Source: Novipirellula aureliae
Lineage (GTDB): Bacteria; Planctomycetota; Planctomycetia; Pirellulales; Pirellulaceae
Direction: 5' to 3'
Length of the DNA: 64,000 bases
Assembly (NCBI RefSeq): GCF_007860185.1
Contig: NZ_SJPY01000008.1
Span: 140,577 to 204,576 of the forward strand
Each line of letters opens with the position of its first letter. The first letter of the stretch is position 1. A model generated the notes under the pieces. The model made no database searches, was not told the origin of the DNA, and saw only the letters and a program-made list of their open reading frames with translations. Made by a program: the position numbers and the translations under genes. Below are positions 42,436-52,572 of this stretch, in pieces.

Positions 42436-45120
42436 ATGAAAAACCTTACAAAATATCTTAGGCTTTTGTCACTTTGGGCATCAGCAACCCTTTTAACGCT
42501 TTTGCCGTTCTTGGTAGCCCTCGATTATGCTGGCGTACTCAAATGGACTCAGTGGGCGGCGGCGGCGGTGGTTTTGGCCGCAGCGCTGCTGGCAATACCG
42601 GCTTTGACCGATCGTGAAAACCAAATGGGGCCAAGATACCACTGGTTCACGATTTTTCTTCTCGTGTGGGCCGGTTTTGTTTGGATTCAAACGGTACCTT
42701 TGCCCGACAGCCTGCATTCACTGCTTAGCCCCGCTTCGGCGGATGCCTACAGCGCCTGGGCCACACCGGCACTTGGGGCCTCGGCCGTTGACGGTTTCCA
42801 GCCGATTTCCGTCGATCCTTGGGCTACCAAGCACGGTTTGGCAATGGTGCTGATGGCGATCACGTTGGCCTGGACCTCGGCCACCGTGTTTCAAACTCGG
42901 GCTCGGTTGGCGTTCGTGATGGTGGGGCTTGCCATTGGTGCAGCCGTTCACGCGGGACTTGGCATTTTTCAATTGGTGGTTCCCGAAACAGGCATCCTCG
43001 GGATGGACCTCGTCGATCGCGGCAGGCCATTTGCCGGTTTTGTTAACCGTAACAATGCGGCGTTACTTATGAACCTCGGTATTGGATCGAGTTTAGGGTT
43101 GTTGGCATGGCGGTTGAGTGCGCTCAGTGGCCAAGAGGTTGACGATGAGAACTTTGAATTGAACGATCTGATCTCTCTGGTAAGTGACCGAGAAAGTTCG
43201 ATCGCATTGGCAAGTTTGGTGCTATGTTCGGCAGCGTTGTTGGTTTGCGGGTCACGGGGCGGATTGGTCGCTGCACTCTTCGGGTTTGTGTTGGCCTTCG
43301 GGTGGATTCGCACTCGCCGAGGCGTTTTGACGATTCCTGTCCTGATCGGAGTCATCGCAATCGCCATTGCAATGCTGCTGGTTCCGCTCAACTTAGACTT
43401 GGAATCGATTCAGCGGTTTGAGATCTTTGTCAACCGCGACAACACGACGCTGTTACATGATGGCCGTCTTCCCCATTGGTCAGACGGTATGGAAGCAGCG
43501 AAATCCTATTTGCCACTAGGCAGCGGTGTAGGAACCTATGCCGACGCGCATCTGCCGTTTTTAGACGAGAGTATGGATGCTTGGTTTGTGCATGCCGATA
43601 ATTTATGGTTGGAACTGTTTACAGAGCAGGGCCTGGTCGGTGTCCTGCTCTTTCTAGGCTTGGTCGGTTCCCTGCTCTATTCGCTGCAACAACTTCGTGA
43701 ATCTCCGGATGCGGTCGATCATGGGCTACGGGTAGCCGGGTGGTATGTCCTTTCCGCGTTGGTGGTCTCTCAATTCTTTGATTTTGGATTGATCGTCCCT
43801 GCAAACTTTATTGCGTTTGGTGTCTTTTTGCCCATCATTGCAACGCGTCGATTTTTTGTCGCATCGTATGTTCGTGACGAAGAAGAGAAGGATTTCACTG
43901 GCCACGAAGATGAGGAGTTGGAAGGCACGGATTCGAAGTCGCCATCGAAGATTCGTTTCCAAACTCCAGGCTCGCTCGCGGTGGGGATCATCATTGCGAC
44001 ACTAGCAATCCTGCCATCGTTTTGGGCTCTCAAGGTGCTCAACACCGATGCGAAAATAGACGCTGTCGTTCGCGAAGCAAATTTTGCACTCGACGCCAAA
44101 AAGCCGGAAATCAGCGAACTGGAGAGAATGGCGTCAACATTAGAACCACTGGCGGCTACAAGCGGTTCCGCCGAGGCTTATCAAGCACTTGCGGAATTGC
44201 ACCACCGTATGGCTCGTTACGAAGAGGTCGCCGCTGCGAATCCGAAATCGGAAGAGGAGATTCGCAGGCTGTACAGCCAAACCGCACCACTCGTCCGCCG
44301 TTTGACCTGGCTTCAGCAGCCTCCGAGTGTTTTGCAGGATTCGAATCAAGGCGGTGATTCCAATTCGAACGGTTCCATTGTTGATCCGTCGTTATCGAAG
44401 CACTATCTCGATGCCCTTGCCAATGCAGAAGCCGCCCTGCGCCATCGCCCGCTGTCACGCGAATCGCGTGCGACAAGTATTTACTTAGACTTCATTCATG
44501 CCAACCGCGATCGCACCTACGTTCTTCTAAAGCAACTTCAAGAGTTGTACAAAACCAATATTGCCGCCACACAGCGTATCGGAAGTTTGGCTGTTGATAG
44601 TGAAGAGTTAGAGATTGCGAGCGAATGCTATCGAACCGTACTCACTCGCAATCCGCGTTTCACCAATCGCGTGCTGCGAACGATTGAGTCACACCCGCAA
44701 ATTACGGCGGCTCAAATTGTCCCCAATACTCCGACCAATCTACGTTTGGCTGCCCAAGCGATCCTTTCCAGGCCAGATCCTGACAAAACGTTTTTGGAAA
44801 AAGCTTATTCGGGATTCGAGTGCGATAATTGTAAAACGATTGCTGAACGTGCCAAGTGTGAAGAATTGGCGGGCGATACCGCTTATGTCTTGGGCAAGTT
44901 CGATGAGACGTTTGAAGCCTATCAAAAATCGCTGCGATTTAAGCCTAATGACAACAAGCTAAGGATCAAGCTAATCGGTCGGCTAAGGGCTCAAGGCAAA
45001 CGCGATGAAGCCCTCGCCGAAGCTCGCAAAGCCCGCGTCTTGTCACCCGAAGAAGATCGCTTCGATGTTATCATCAAAGAGATCGCGCAAGCGGAACTGC
45101 AAGAATACACCAATCCATAG
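42436..45120 (+). CDS. O-antigen-ligase-type membrane protein with C-terminal TPR region
   Basis: 894 residues from the ATG at 42436; an ATG 27 nt upstream is also in frame. Residues 5-480 contain about 12 hydrophobic helices. Wzy/WaaL-type motifs are visible: RPFAGFVNRNNAALLMNLGI near 198, CGSRGGLVAALFGFVLAFGW near 272, LGSGVGTYADAHLPFLDE near 350 and HADNLWLELFTEQGLVGVLL near 382. A helical region with TPR-like repeats follows from 550 (AEAYQALAELHHRMARYEEV; FDETFEAYQKSLRFKPND). One patch holds three Cys (ECDNCKTIAERAKCEEL). Probably an envelope polysaccharide polymerase or ligase. The hairpin array starts 2 bp after the stop. Confidence 0.8.
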   Translation: MKNLTKYLRLLSLWASATLLTLLPFLVALDYAGVLKWTQWAAAAVVLAAALLAIPALTDRENQMGPRYHWFTIFLLVWAGFVWIQTVPLPDSLHSLLSPASADAYSAWATPALGASAVDGFQPISVDPWATKHGLAMVLMAITLAWTSATVFQTRARLAFVMVGLAIGAAVHAGLGIFQLVVPETGILGMDLVDRGRPFAGFVNRNNAALLMNLGIGSSLGLLAWRLSALSGQEVDDENFELNDLISLVSDRESSIALASLVLCSAALLVCGSRGGLVAALFGFVLAFGWIRTRRGVLTIPVLIGVIAIAIAMLLVPLNLDLESIQRFEIFVNRDNTTLLHDGRLPHWSDGMEAAKSYLPLGSGVGTYADAHLPFLDESMDAWFVHADNLWLELFTEQGLVGVLLFLGLVGSLLYSLQQLRESPDAVDHGLRVAGWYVLSALVVSQFFDFGLIVPANFIAFGVFLPIIATRRFFVASYVRDEEEKDFTGHEDEELEGTDSKSPSKIRFQTPGSLAVGIIIATLAILPSFWALKVLNTDAKIDAVVREANFALDAKKPEISELERMASTLEPLAATSGSAEAYQALAELHHRMARYEEVAAANPKSEEEIRRLYSQTAPLVRRLTWLQQPPSVLQDSNQGGDSNSNGSIVDPSLSKHYLDALANAEAALRHRPLSRESRATSIYLDFIHANRDRTYVLLKQLQELYKTNIAATQRIGSLAVDSEELEIASECYRTVLTRNPRFTNRVLRTIESHPQITAAQIVPNTPTNLRLAAQAILSRPDPDKTFLEKAYSGFECDNCKTIAERAKCEELAGDTAYVLGKFDETFEAYQKSLRFKPNDNKLRIKLIGRLRAQGKRDEALAEARKARVLSPEEDRFDVIIKEIAQAELQEYTNP

Positions 45121-45121
45121 C

Positions 45122-45615
45122 CAGTAGCGGCGTCTCTCCGAGACGCCGGGATTTACGAGTCTCGGAGAGACTCGGCTACTTGATGCCGGGATTCCGAGTC
45201 TCGGAGAGGCTCGGCTACTTGATGCTGGGGGTTACGAGTCTCGGAGAGACTCGGCTACTTGACGCTGGGGGTTACGAGTCTCGGAGAGACTCGGCTACTT
45301 GATGCCGGGATTTACGAGTCTCGGAGAGACTCGGCTACTTGACGCTGGGGTTACGAGTCTCGGAGAGGCTCGGTTGCTTGATGCTGGTGGTTACGAGTCT
45401 CGGAGAGACTCGGCTACTTGATGCCGGGGTTACGAGTCTTGGAGAGACTCGGTTGCTTGATGCTAGGATTTACGAGTCTCGGAGAGGCTCGGCTACTTGA
45501 TGCCGGGGTTACGAGTCTTGGAGAGACTCGGCTGCTTGATGCCGGGATTCCGAGTCTCGGAGAGACTCGGCTACTTGACGCCGGGGGTTACGAGTCTCGG
45601 AGAGACTCGGCTATG
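45122..45615. repeat. Hairpin array of about 13 units with 39-40 bp period
   Basis: One forward module (gtagcggcgtctctccgag) starts at 45124. Twelve inverted modules (GAGTCTCGGAGAGACTCG, then gctac) start at 45157, 45196, 45236, 45276, 45316, 45355, 45395, 45434, 45474, 45513, 45552 and 45592. Spacers are of the type ttgatgccgggattta. The array fills the gap between the stop of the O-antigen-ligase-type gene (45120) and the uvrB stop (45619-45621), reaching within 4 bp of each. Confidence 0.97.
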
Positions 45616-45618
45616 CTT

Positions 45619-47730
45619 TTAGCCTCGGCTGGGGCGGGGGATGTTTTTTCGTCCACTGGCTTGACTCTTGTTACGGCGTTTTTTCTGACGACCGGTCGCT
45701 CCAGTCGATTTGTTCGAGAACTCGACTTCGGATAAAGGTTTGCCAATATTCTCTTTCAATTGCAAGACACGGTCTCTGAGCGATGCCGCTCGCTCAAACT
45801 CTAAATCCTCTGCTGCCGATAACATCTCGCGTTCGAGTGCTTCACAGTACTCTAAAGTGATGTAGGTTTCTTTCGCATCGCTTGCTGCTGCTTCGGTCTT
45901 TTTGCGTGTGGCGACGTCGTTGTCGATGCCTCGGCGAATCGATTTGCGAATCGTCTCGGGGGTAATCCCATGCTTCTCGTTGTAATCCTGCTGAATTTTC
46001 CGGCGACGCGTTGTTTCTTCCATCGCCATCTTCATGGAATCGGTAACCCGATCGGCGTACAGAATGACTTTTGAGTTCGAATTTCGTGCTGCGCGGCCAA
46101 TCGTTTGGATCAAACTGGTTTCACTGCGAAGAAACCCTTCTTTGTCCGCATCGAGAATTGCGACCAACGATACCTCGGGCAAGTCGAGACCTTCGCGAAG
46201 CAGATTGACACCGACGAGACAATCAAATTGGCCTGCTCTTAATTCTTGTAGCAAGTCGACTCGCTCGAAGGCATCGAGTTCGCTGTGCAGCCATCGGCAG
46301 CGGACGTTTTGCTCTTGTAAGAACGCGGAGAGATCTTCGGCCAATCGTTTTGTGAGTGCGGTGACCAATACTCGTTCGTCTTTCTCGGCACGAATCCGGA
46401 TTTGCTCAAGCAGGTGATTCACTTGGCCACGTGCCGACTCGATTTCAACAACGGGATCGAGAAGCCCTGTGGGGCGAATGATTTGCTCGACCACTTCGCC
46501 CTTGGTCCGCTGCAATTCGTACGCGCTCGGTGTGGCACTGACAAAACAAATTTGAGCCGTTCGTTCCTCCCACTCCTCGAATTTTAGCGGCCGGTTATCG
46601 AGTGCACTGGGCAATCGGAAACCGTGTTCCACCAGCGTGGTTTTGCGGCTTCGATCGCCGGCATACATTGCACGAACTTGAGGGATCGTGACATGGGACT
46701 CGTCAACAAACGTGACAAAATCCTTTGGGAAGAACTCGTAAAGCGTATCTGGAGTTGCTCCAGGCGGTTTTCCCGAAAGCGGTCGACTGTAGTTTTCGAT
46801 CCCTGGACAGTGACCGACCTCGGCTAGCATCTCTAGATCAAATCGGGTACGCGCGGAAATCCGTTGTGCTTCAAGTAACTTGCCTTGCTTTTCGAACACT
46901 TCAAGCTGCTGTGCGAGTTCTTCTTTGATGCCCTGAATCGCTTTTTTGATACGATCCTCTGGCATCACAAAGTGACGAGCCGGATAGATGTAAAGGTGGT
47001 CGACCGTCTTAATGGTTTCACCCGAGACCGGTTTGATGAGCGAAATCTGTTCAATCTCATCACCCCACATTTCAATTCGGTAGGCGAACTCTTCGTAGCT
47101 GGGCCACAATTCAATACTGTCGCCGCGAACGCGAAATTTACCTCGGTCAAAAGCAACGTCGTTGCGTTCGTACAAAACGTCGACCAACTTTAGTAGCAAG
47201 TGGTCGCGGCGAGTAACCTCCCCTTTGTGTATCGACACGATGAGTTGACGGTAATCGTCTGGGGACCCGAGTCCATAGATACTGCTAACCGAAGCGACGA
47301 TGATGACATCACGGCGGCTGACCAAGGAACTTGTCGTTGCCAATCGCAACCGGTCGATCTCTTGATTGATCGACGCGTCCTTTTCGATAAAGACGTCACG
47401 CTGAGGAATATATGCTTCGGGTTGATAATAGTCGTAATAGCTAACGAAATAGTGAACCGCATTGTCGGGAAAAAACTCTTTGAACTCGCCATACAATTGG
47501 GCGGCTAACGTTTTGTTATGGCTTAGCACCAGCGCTGGCCGACCGAGATTCGCGATCACGTTGGCCATCGTAAAGGTTTTTCCCGTACCGGTTGCTCCGA
47601 GTAGCACTTGGGCAGATCGTCCCGCCTTGAACCCGCGAGTCAATTCGGCGATCGCTTGAGGTTGATCGCCAGCAGGCTTAAAGCTCGGCTGGAGATGAAA
47701 ATCGGCTGGGGGGAGGGCAACAGAGGTCAT
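45619..47730 (-). CDS. uvrB: Excinuclease ABC subunit B (UvrB)
   Basis: 703 residues, slightly longer than the usual 670. Helicase motif [20 protein letters not shown] is near 43 and the beta-hairpin [21 protein letters not shown] near 98 (first 20 residues quoted in parts). [18 protein letters not shown] is near 510 and the RAARN-type motif near 548 ([20 protein letters not shown]). The C-terminal UVR motif, [21 protein letters not shown], is near 645 and binds UvrC. A basic Lys/Arg/Gln tail ([17 protein letters not shown]) extends beyond it. UvrB carries out damage verification in nucleotide excision repair. Convergent with the O-antigen gene, across the hairpin array. Confidence 0.97.
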   Translation of the reverse strand: MTSVALPPADFHLQPSFKPAGDQPQAIAELTRGFKAGRSAQVLLGATGTGKTFTMANVIANLGRPALVLSHNKTLAAQLYGEFKEFFPDNAVHYFVSYYDYYQPEAYIPQRDVFIEKDASINQEIDRLRLATTSSLVSRRDVIIVASVSSIYGLGSPDDYRQLIVSIHKGEVTRRDHLLLKLVDVLYERNDVAFDRGKFRVRGDSIELWPSYEEFAYRIEMWGDEIEQISLIKPVSGETIKTVDHLYIYPARHFVMPEDRIKKAIQGIKEELAQQLEVFEKQGKLLEAQRISARTRFDLEMLAEVGHCPGIENYSRPLSGKPPGATPDTLYEFFPKDFVTFVDESHVTIPQVRAMYAGDRSRKTTLVEHGFRLPSALDNRPLKFEEWEERTAQICFVSATPSAYELQRTKGEVVEQIIRPTGLLDPVVEIESARGQVNHLLEQIRIRAEKDERVLVTALTKRLAEDLSAFLQEQNVRCRWLHSELDAFERVDLLQELRAGQFDCLVGVNLLREGLDLPEVSLVAILDADKEGFLRSETSLIQTIGRAARNSNSKVILYADRVTDSMKMAMEETTRRRKIQQDYNEKHGITPETIRKSIRRGIDNDVATRKKTEAAASDAKETYITLEYCEALEREMLSAAEDLEFERAASLRDRVLQLKENIGKPLSEVEFSNKSTGATGRQKKRRNKSQASGRKNIPRPSRG

Positions 47731-47835
47731 GTTGATGAATCAGCAAAAAGATCGAAAAGTAGAGGCGACACAACCTACTTTACCCAGCAGGCCAGGATCG
47801 CCCAATAGCCAGCCTGGGTTGGATTCGTAGCCATG

Positions 47836-47882
47836 TCTCTCCGAGACACGTTATGCTTCGCGACTCGGAGAGTCGCGGCGAC
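47836..47882. repeat. Hairpin-family copy overlapping the end of a gene
   Basis: The pair gtctctccgagac and gcgactcggagagtcgc are two modules facing one another (about 47836-47850 and 47860-47876). The second lies inside the coding sequence of the FetB-like permease, so the last residues of that protein (RDSPSR) are translated from the hairpin. Confidence 0.75.
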
Positions 47883-48576
47883 TTGTTGCACGACCGATCA
47901 GCCACAAAAAGAGTGCTGCAGCCAAACCGGCAGAACTAAACATCATGCACATGACCATGACTTGATAGCGTGCTGCGATCAATGGTGATACGCCTGCCAA
48001 AACTTGGCCAGTCATCATGCCTGGGATCGAAACGATGCCGACAGCAAACAACATGTTGGTGATTGGAATGAAGGCGGCCTTCATCGCAGACGCACGCGCG
48101 TCGTTATGAGTCTCTCCTCGTTCTGTTTCGACGTAGTACCGCTCGGCCGCCAAACTGACGGCATTCATGCATCCCGAAAACGTCATCCCCGCAAGCGGAA
48201 TGAAAACTCGCGGGGAGAACCACGGATCAAGTCCGAGCACGCCTTGAGTCATGAAGAACAACGTGATCCCACCGCCAACAAACACCGCCGCCACGGCATA
48301 CGGATAATTTCTGGCTCGATCCTGTCTGATCGAACACAGAGCAATCCAACTCGCGGCGAGCAGCATCACCGTCAGAATGGCGATGACAATCCAGGGCGTT
48401 TGGGCGGTGAACACATAGCCAAGTAAGTAGCCGACCAACAACAATTGTAAGATCATTCGCGACAAACCCATGATTGCCTGGCGAACGCCAAGCGACCAAC
48501 GGAACATCAAGATCAATACAATGATGACTGGCACTAACGAAAACGCCAATCGATGAAGCGGGATCACATCAGCCAT
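47851..48576 (-). CDS. fetB: FetB-like (UPF0014) ABC permease
   Basis: 241 residues from the ATG at 48576 (MADVIPLHRLAFSLVP); an in-frame ATG at 48645 would add 23 residues. Seven or so hydrophobic helices are visible. Family motifs include IMGLSRMILQLLLVGYLLGY near 35, VFIPLAGMTFSGCMNAVSLA near 122, and IPGMMTGQVLAGVSPLIAAR near 184, all typical of the E. coli FetB/YbbM group, which exports iron with the ATPase FetA. No FetA gene is adjacent. The C-terminal RATSRRDSPSREA is specified by a hairpin repeat, so the natural end of the protein may have been replaced. Confidence 0.85.
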   Translation of the reverse strand: MADVIPLHRLAFSLVPVIIVLILMFRWSLGVRQAIMGLSRMILQLLLVGYLLGYVFTAQTPWIVIAILTVMLLAASWIALCSIRQDRARNYPYAVAAVFVGGGITLFFMTQGVLGLDPWFSPRVFIPLAGMTFSGCMNAVSLAAERYYVETERGETHNDARASAMKAAFIPITNMLFAVGIVSIPGMMTGQVLAGVSPLIAARYQVMVMCMMFSSAGLAAALFLWLIGRATSRRDSPSREA

Positions 48577-48735
48577 GACGTCTGTTTTCCAAGGTTGATT
48601 CAATAAAATGGACTTAATCTTCGTTTTACAATCTGACGAATGCATCCGATCTTATCGAGGGGGTGAAGTAACAAGATCGACTTCGATTTGCTATAGTGTG
48701 GTAAAAGCTTTCTCATTCCCCCCGGAAATCAATTG

Positions 48736-50085
48736 ATGACCCGAACTCTATTTCGTAATGCCCGCATCGTCCTGCCTCAATTCATTCTCGATGGTTCGGT
48801 GTTGGTCGAAGATGGGAAGATAGTCGACGTGGATGCCGGTGAGCTTGCCAACGCGGACGAAACGGTCGATTGTCAAGGCCGGTACCTGATGCCTGGCGTG
48901 ATCGATGACCAGGTTCATTTCCGCGAACCAGGTTTGACACACAAGGAAGATCTCAGCACGGCCTCGCATGCTTGCGCTGCTGGCGGAGTGACATCGTTCT
49001 TGGAAATGCCCAACACGAAGCCGGCTGCGATCACGGTTGAAGGGGTTCGGCAAAAGGAAGCGATTGCCGCCCAAAAGTCAATCGTCAACTATGGCTTCTA
49101 CATCGGCGCAACGCCGAGCAATTTGGAGGAGTTGGCGAAGGCAAGCGACGTTCCAGGAATCAAGATTTTTATCGGCAGTAGTACGGGCGATCTACTGGTG
49201 GATGATCAAGAGACGCTCGAGCGAATATTTGCGGAAACGACGTTGCCAATCTGCGCTCACTGCGAAGATGAAGCGACCGTTCGAGCGAACATGGATCGGT
49301 TGGTGGGCACCAGCGATATCGCGGACCATTCACGAATTCGTGATGAGCGGGCTGCAATGATCGCGACGGCACGAGCAACCGATTTGGCCCGTCGGCACAA
49401 GCATCGGTTCCATGTGCTGCACGTTTCGACGGCGGCAGAGTTGACGCTACTGCAAAACGCTGATCCTTACATTACCGCAGAGATTTGTTTGCACCATCTG
49501 TTCTTCAATGTCGACGATTATGCTCGCTTGGGCAGCCGTATTCAAATGAACCCATCGATCAAGACAAAAGCGGACAACGAAGGGCTGTGGCAAGGATTGC
49601 TCGATGGAACGATTCAAGTATTGGCGACCGATCACGCTCCTCATACACTCCAGGAAAAAAGACAACCCTACCCAGCAAGTCCGTCGGGATTGCCAGCGGT
49701 CGAGAACAGTTTGGCGCTGATGCTCGATCAAGTGAACCAGGGTAAATGCTCGCTGTTGCAGGTTGCATCGTGGATGAGCGACGCACCGGCTCGCGTTTGG
49801 GGGATGGTTGGCAAAGGCCGCATTGATGTCGGGTACGACGCCGATCTCGTCCTTGTCGATATGGATGAAGCACGAACGATTCGCGATGCCGAGCAGCACA
49901 CCAAGACCTGCTGGAGTCCCTGGGATGGAGAAACACTTAGGGGGTGGCCAACGGCGACTTATATCGGCGGTCGCCGCGTGTGGAGCCAAGCGGACGGATT
50001 CGACGAACAGCATCGTGGATCAAAGTTGAAATTCGACCATGCTCGTGGCGGCTTTTGGAAGACAATGGATGGAATCGGCGTTTAG
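48736..50085 (+). CDS. pyrC: Dihydroorotase
   Basis: 449 residues from the ATG at 48736 ([16 protein letters not shown]); a TTG immediately before it is less likely. The amidohydrolase metal ligands are visible: [16 protein letters not shown] near 57-72 (DxHxR), the conserved Lys in [16 protein letters not shown] near 143, His in [10 protein letters not shown] near 177, [11 protein letters not shown] near 225, and [12 protein letters not shown] near 300 with the catalytic Asp. It catalyses the reversible cyclisation of carbamoyl aspartate in pyrimidine synthesis. The overall pattern (class I, no carbamoyl-transferase neighbour) also fits related cyclic amidases, but dihydroorotase is most likely. 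Confidence 0.88.
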   Translation: MTRTLFRNARIVLPQFILDGSVLVEDGKIVDVDAGELANADETVDCQGRYLMPGVIDDQVHFREPGLTHKEDLSTASHACAAGGVTSFLEMPNTKPAAITVEGVRQKEAIAAQKSIVNYGFYIGATPSNLEELAKASDVPGIKIFIGSSTGDLLVDDQETLERIFAETTLPICAHCEDEATVRANMDRLVGTSDIADHSRIRDERAAMIATARATDLARRHKHRFHVLHVSTAAELTLLQNADPYITAEICLHHLFFNVDDYARLGSRIQMNPSIKTKADNEGLWQGLLDGTIQVLATDHAPHTLQEKRQPYPASPSGLPAVENSLALMLDQVNQGKCSLLQVASWMSDAPARVWGMVGKGRIDVGYDADLVLVDMDEARTIRDAEQHTKTCWSPWDGETLRGWPTATYIGGRRVWSQADGFDEQHRGSKLKFDHARGGFWKTMDGIGV

Positions 50086-50203
50086 TTCTTCCAACGGTAA
50101 GGGAGTGGATCCTGTTAAAGATCCCAGTATGAGAGAATCTTACACAAAATCCCATTCCGCCAAAGTGCTTGTCAGCACCTCGTAATGAATTGGCATATGG
50201 CAA

Positions 50204-50875
50204 ATGACTAACTCGATCTGGCCTTCCGATGATCAAACCGAAACGCTGTTGAAAGCAGCGAAGGGTGGCGATGCGGATGCAGTCAACCGTCTTTTGGAAC
50301 GCCATCGTGAATCCGTGCGTCGGTTAGTGAAAATGCGGCTCGATCGTAAAGTTCAGCGGCGGGTCGATGTGAGTGATGTTGTCCAAGATGTCTTGCTCGA
50401 AGCGAACGGTCGATTGGAAAAATACTTGAATGATCCTGCGATGGCGTTCCACCTTTGGATTCGTCAGATTGCCTGGGATCGGATCATCGATACCTACCGT
50501 CGGCACCGCGTGAGTGCGAAGCGAAACATGGACCGAGAGCAGGCGATGCATGCTCCAGCAACTCAAGATCAATCGTCGATTCAATTAGCGGCTCAATTGT
50601 GTGACCCTGCACTGACACCTTCGACTGCTGCAACGCAGCGCGAATTGGCAACAAAGGTCGAAGCAGCGATCGAACAGTTAGTCGAACAAGACCGCGAAAT
50701 GATTCTAATGCGACATTACGAGCATCTGTCCAATTTGGAGATCGCGGAAGTCCTCGGTCTGAATCCGCCAGCGGCGAGTATGCGTTACCTGCGGGCGGTC
50801 CGTCGACTTCGCGAACTTCTGGATGAGGATGCTGACGATGACTCGGGCCGCGGCGATGCTGGGAAGCGTCCGTGA
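50204..50875 (+). CDS. ECF-type RNA polymerase sigma factor
   Basis: 223 residues. Sigma region 2 spans about 20-95 (ADAVNRLLERHRESVRRLVK; DVVQDVLLEANGRLEKYLND; AFHLWIRQIAWDRIIDTYRR). Region 4 is at 165-215 (ELATKVEAAIEQLVEQDREM; MRHYEHLSNLEIAEVLGLNP then SMRYLRAVRRLRELL). This is the ECF architecture common in Planctomycetes. Its stop overlaps the GTG start of a Ser/Thr kinase gene by 4 nt (GTGA at 50872-50875). The pair suggests a signalling unit in which the kinase tunes the sigma factor or shares its promoter. Confidence 0.92.
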   Translation: MTNSIWPSDDQTETLLKAAKGGDADAVNRLLERHRESVRRLVKMRLDRKVQRRVDVSDVVQDVLLEANGRLEKYLNDPAMAFHLWIRQIAWDRIIDTYRRHRVSAKRNMDREQAMHAPATQDQSSIQLAAQLCDPALTPSTAATQRELATKVEAAIEQLVEQDREMILMRHYEHLSNLEIAEVLGLNPPAASMRYLRAVRRLRELLDEDADDDSGRGDAGKRP

Positions 50876-52572
50876 ACAAGAATCGCACAGCATCCGACAT
50901 TGGCGGAGAGGAACGCGAAAGTGGTAAGGATCAGGAGATCGCGTCCATTCTGGCCAATTTGGCGGACGGCGTTTGCCGTGGCGAGATCGTCGATTTCGAC
51001 TCGGTTTGTCAACAATATCCTCAGCATGCCACCGAACTACGTCGATTGTGGGGGGCCGTTTTGGTGACCGATACCGCTGGCGCGGCGAAGGAGGAACGGC
51101 CTCAGATCCGCGGCGACGATTCATCTTCTCAATGGCGACGATTGGATCTGCCTGTTCGGATTGGCGATTATGTCTTGATTGAAGAGATTGGCCGTGGGGG
51201 AATGGGGGTCGTTTTTCGAGCCCGGCAAATGAGTCTTGACCGCGAGGTCGCGGTGAAAATGATCTTACGAGGTCGATTGGCAAGCGAAGCGGATTTGCAA
51301 CGGTTCATGGCCGAGGCGTCTGCGACAGCGCGGCTAGAGCACCCAGGAATCGTTCCCGTTTACGAAGTCGGCGACATCGAAGGACGCCCGTTCTTTTCGA
51401 TGAAGTACATCGAAGGACAAACGCTGTCACAATTGGTCGATAAGCGACCGATGAATCAACGCGACGCGGCTCGCATCGTGGCCTCTGTCGCCCGCTCTAT
51501 CGACTTTGCCCACCAACGTGGGGTTTTGCATCGTGACATCAAGCCGAGCAACATTTTGTTGGCAGCGGATGGGGTTCCGCTCATTACCGATTTTGGCTTG
51601 GCCAAGCGAGCGGGCAGTGAATCCGAGCTGACTCGCAGCGGCTTACTCGTCGGCACGCCTGCTTATATGTCGCCCGAACAAGCTGGCAATCGGCGTGATT
51701 TGGTTTCCGCGACGAGCGACGTCTACAGTCTCGGCAGTGTCCTCTATTTTGCCTTGACCGGACGTGCACCATTCGTTGCCGAAACGCCGATGGAATTGGT
51801 GATGATGGTGATCGAGCAAGACCCCAACCCGCCTCGCATGCTGCGTCCGAACTTGGATCGTGATTTGGAGATGATTGTCGTTCGTTGCCTGCAAAAACCA
51901 GTCGATTTGCGATACGAATCAGCGGCCGCGTTGGCTGATGATTTAGAACGCTACTTGGCCGACGAACCGATAGCCGCTCGGAGCGGGCGGTTTGGCCAAG
52001 TGATCGCGAGGGTGTTTCGCGAAACCCACCATGCAACCGTCCTTGAGAACTGGGGGCTGTTGTGGATGTGGCACTCACTCGTCTTGTTCGTCGCGTGTTT
52101 GCTGACTTGGCAACTTGATTACCACGGAATGACTCGGCGTGCGGTGTACGAATCGGTTTGGATCGTTGGGCTCGGTGCTTGGGCGGCAGTGTTTTGGAAA
52201 TTGAGACAACGAATGGGGCCCGTCACGTTTGTGGAACGGCAAATCGCTCATGTCTGGGGTGCCGCAATGATGGCCATCGGACTGCTGTTCCCACTCGAAT
52301 GGTGGCTCGGGATGCCGGTGCTGAGCCTATCGCCAATGCTTGGCGTAATCACTGCAATGGTCTTTTTGATCAAAGCAGGGATGCTGACGGGCGCATTCTA
52401 TGTTCAATCGGTCGCTTTGCTGATTGCCGCTGTCTTGATGGCTTTGTATCCGCCGTGGGCTCATCTGATATTTGGTGTCGTTGCGGCAGCGTGCTTCTTC
52501 GTGCCGGGCTATAAGTACGCTCGCCGCCGAAAACTCAATCCTAGCTCAACCCACGCACAACGTAATCAGTGA
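50872..52572 (+). CDS. Membrane Ser/Thr protein kinase coupled to an ECF sigma factor
   Basis: 566 residues. An N-terminal helical region of about 95 residues precedes a Hanks-type kinase domain: IGRGGMGVVF at 106-115, catalytic Lys129 (VAVKM), HRDIKPSN at 220-227, DFGLAKR at 240-246, and the GTPAYMSPEQAG activation segment near 260. After about 370 four to five transmembrane helices follow (LWMWHSLVLFVACLLTWQ; ESVWIVGLGAWAAVFWKL; GAAMMAIGLLFPLEWWLG; LLIAAVLMALYPPWAHLI). The start is GTG inside the sigma gene's stop. Its 3' end overlaps the convergent metallophosphoesterase gene by 27 bp. Confidence 0.9.
   Translation: MNKNRTASDIGGEERESGKDQEIASILANLADGVCRGEIVDFDSVCQQYPQHATELRRLWGAVLVTDTAGAAKEERPQIRGDDSSSQWRRLDLPVRIGDYVLIEEIGRGGMGVVFRARQMSLDREVAVKMILRGRLASEADLQRFMAEASATARLEHPGIVPVYEVGDIEGRPFFSMKYIEGQTLSQLVDKRPMNQRDAARIVASVARSIDFAHQRGVLHRDIKPSNILLAADGVPLITDFGLAKRAGSESELTRSGLLVGTPAYMSPEQAGNRRDLVSATSDVYSLGSVLYFALTGRAPFVAETPMELVMMVIEQDPNPPRMLRPNLDRDLEMIVVRCLQKPVDLRYESAAALADDLERYLADEPIAARSGRFGQVIARVFRETHHATVLENWGLLWMWHSLVLFVACLLTWQLDYHGMTRRAVYESVWIVGLGAWAAVFWKLRQRMGPVTFVERQIAHVWGAAMMAIGLLFPLEWWLGMPVLSLSPMLGVITAMVFLIKAGMLTGAFYVQSVALLIAAVLMALYPPWAHLIFGVVAAACFFVPGYKYARRRKLNPSSTHAQRNQ

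Noticed and set aside
45122-45615. CRISPR array in the second repeat block
   Set aside because: The 39-40 bp units have almost the same spacer in each unit, and the palindromic module is the same as in the other arrays.
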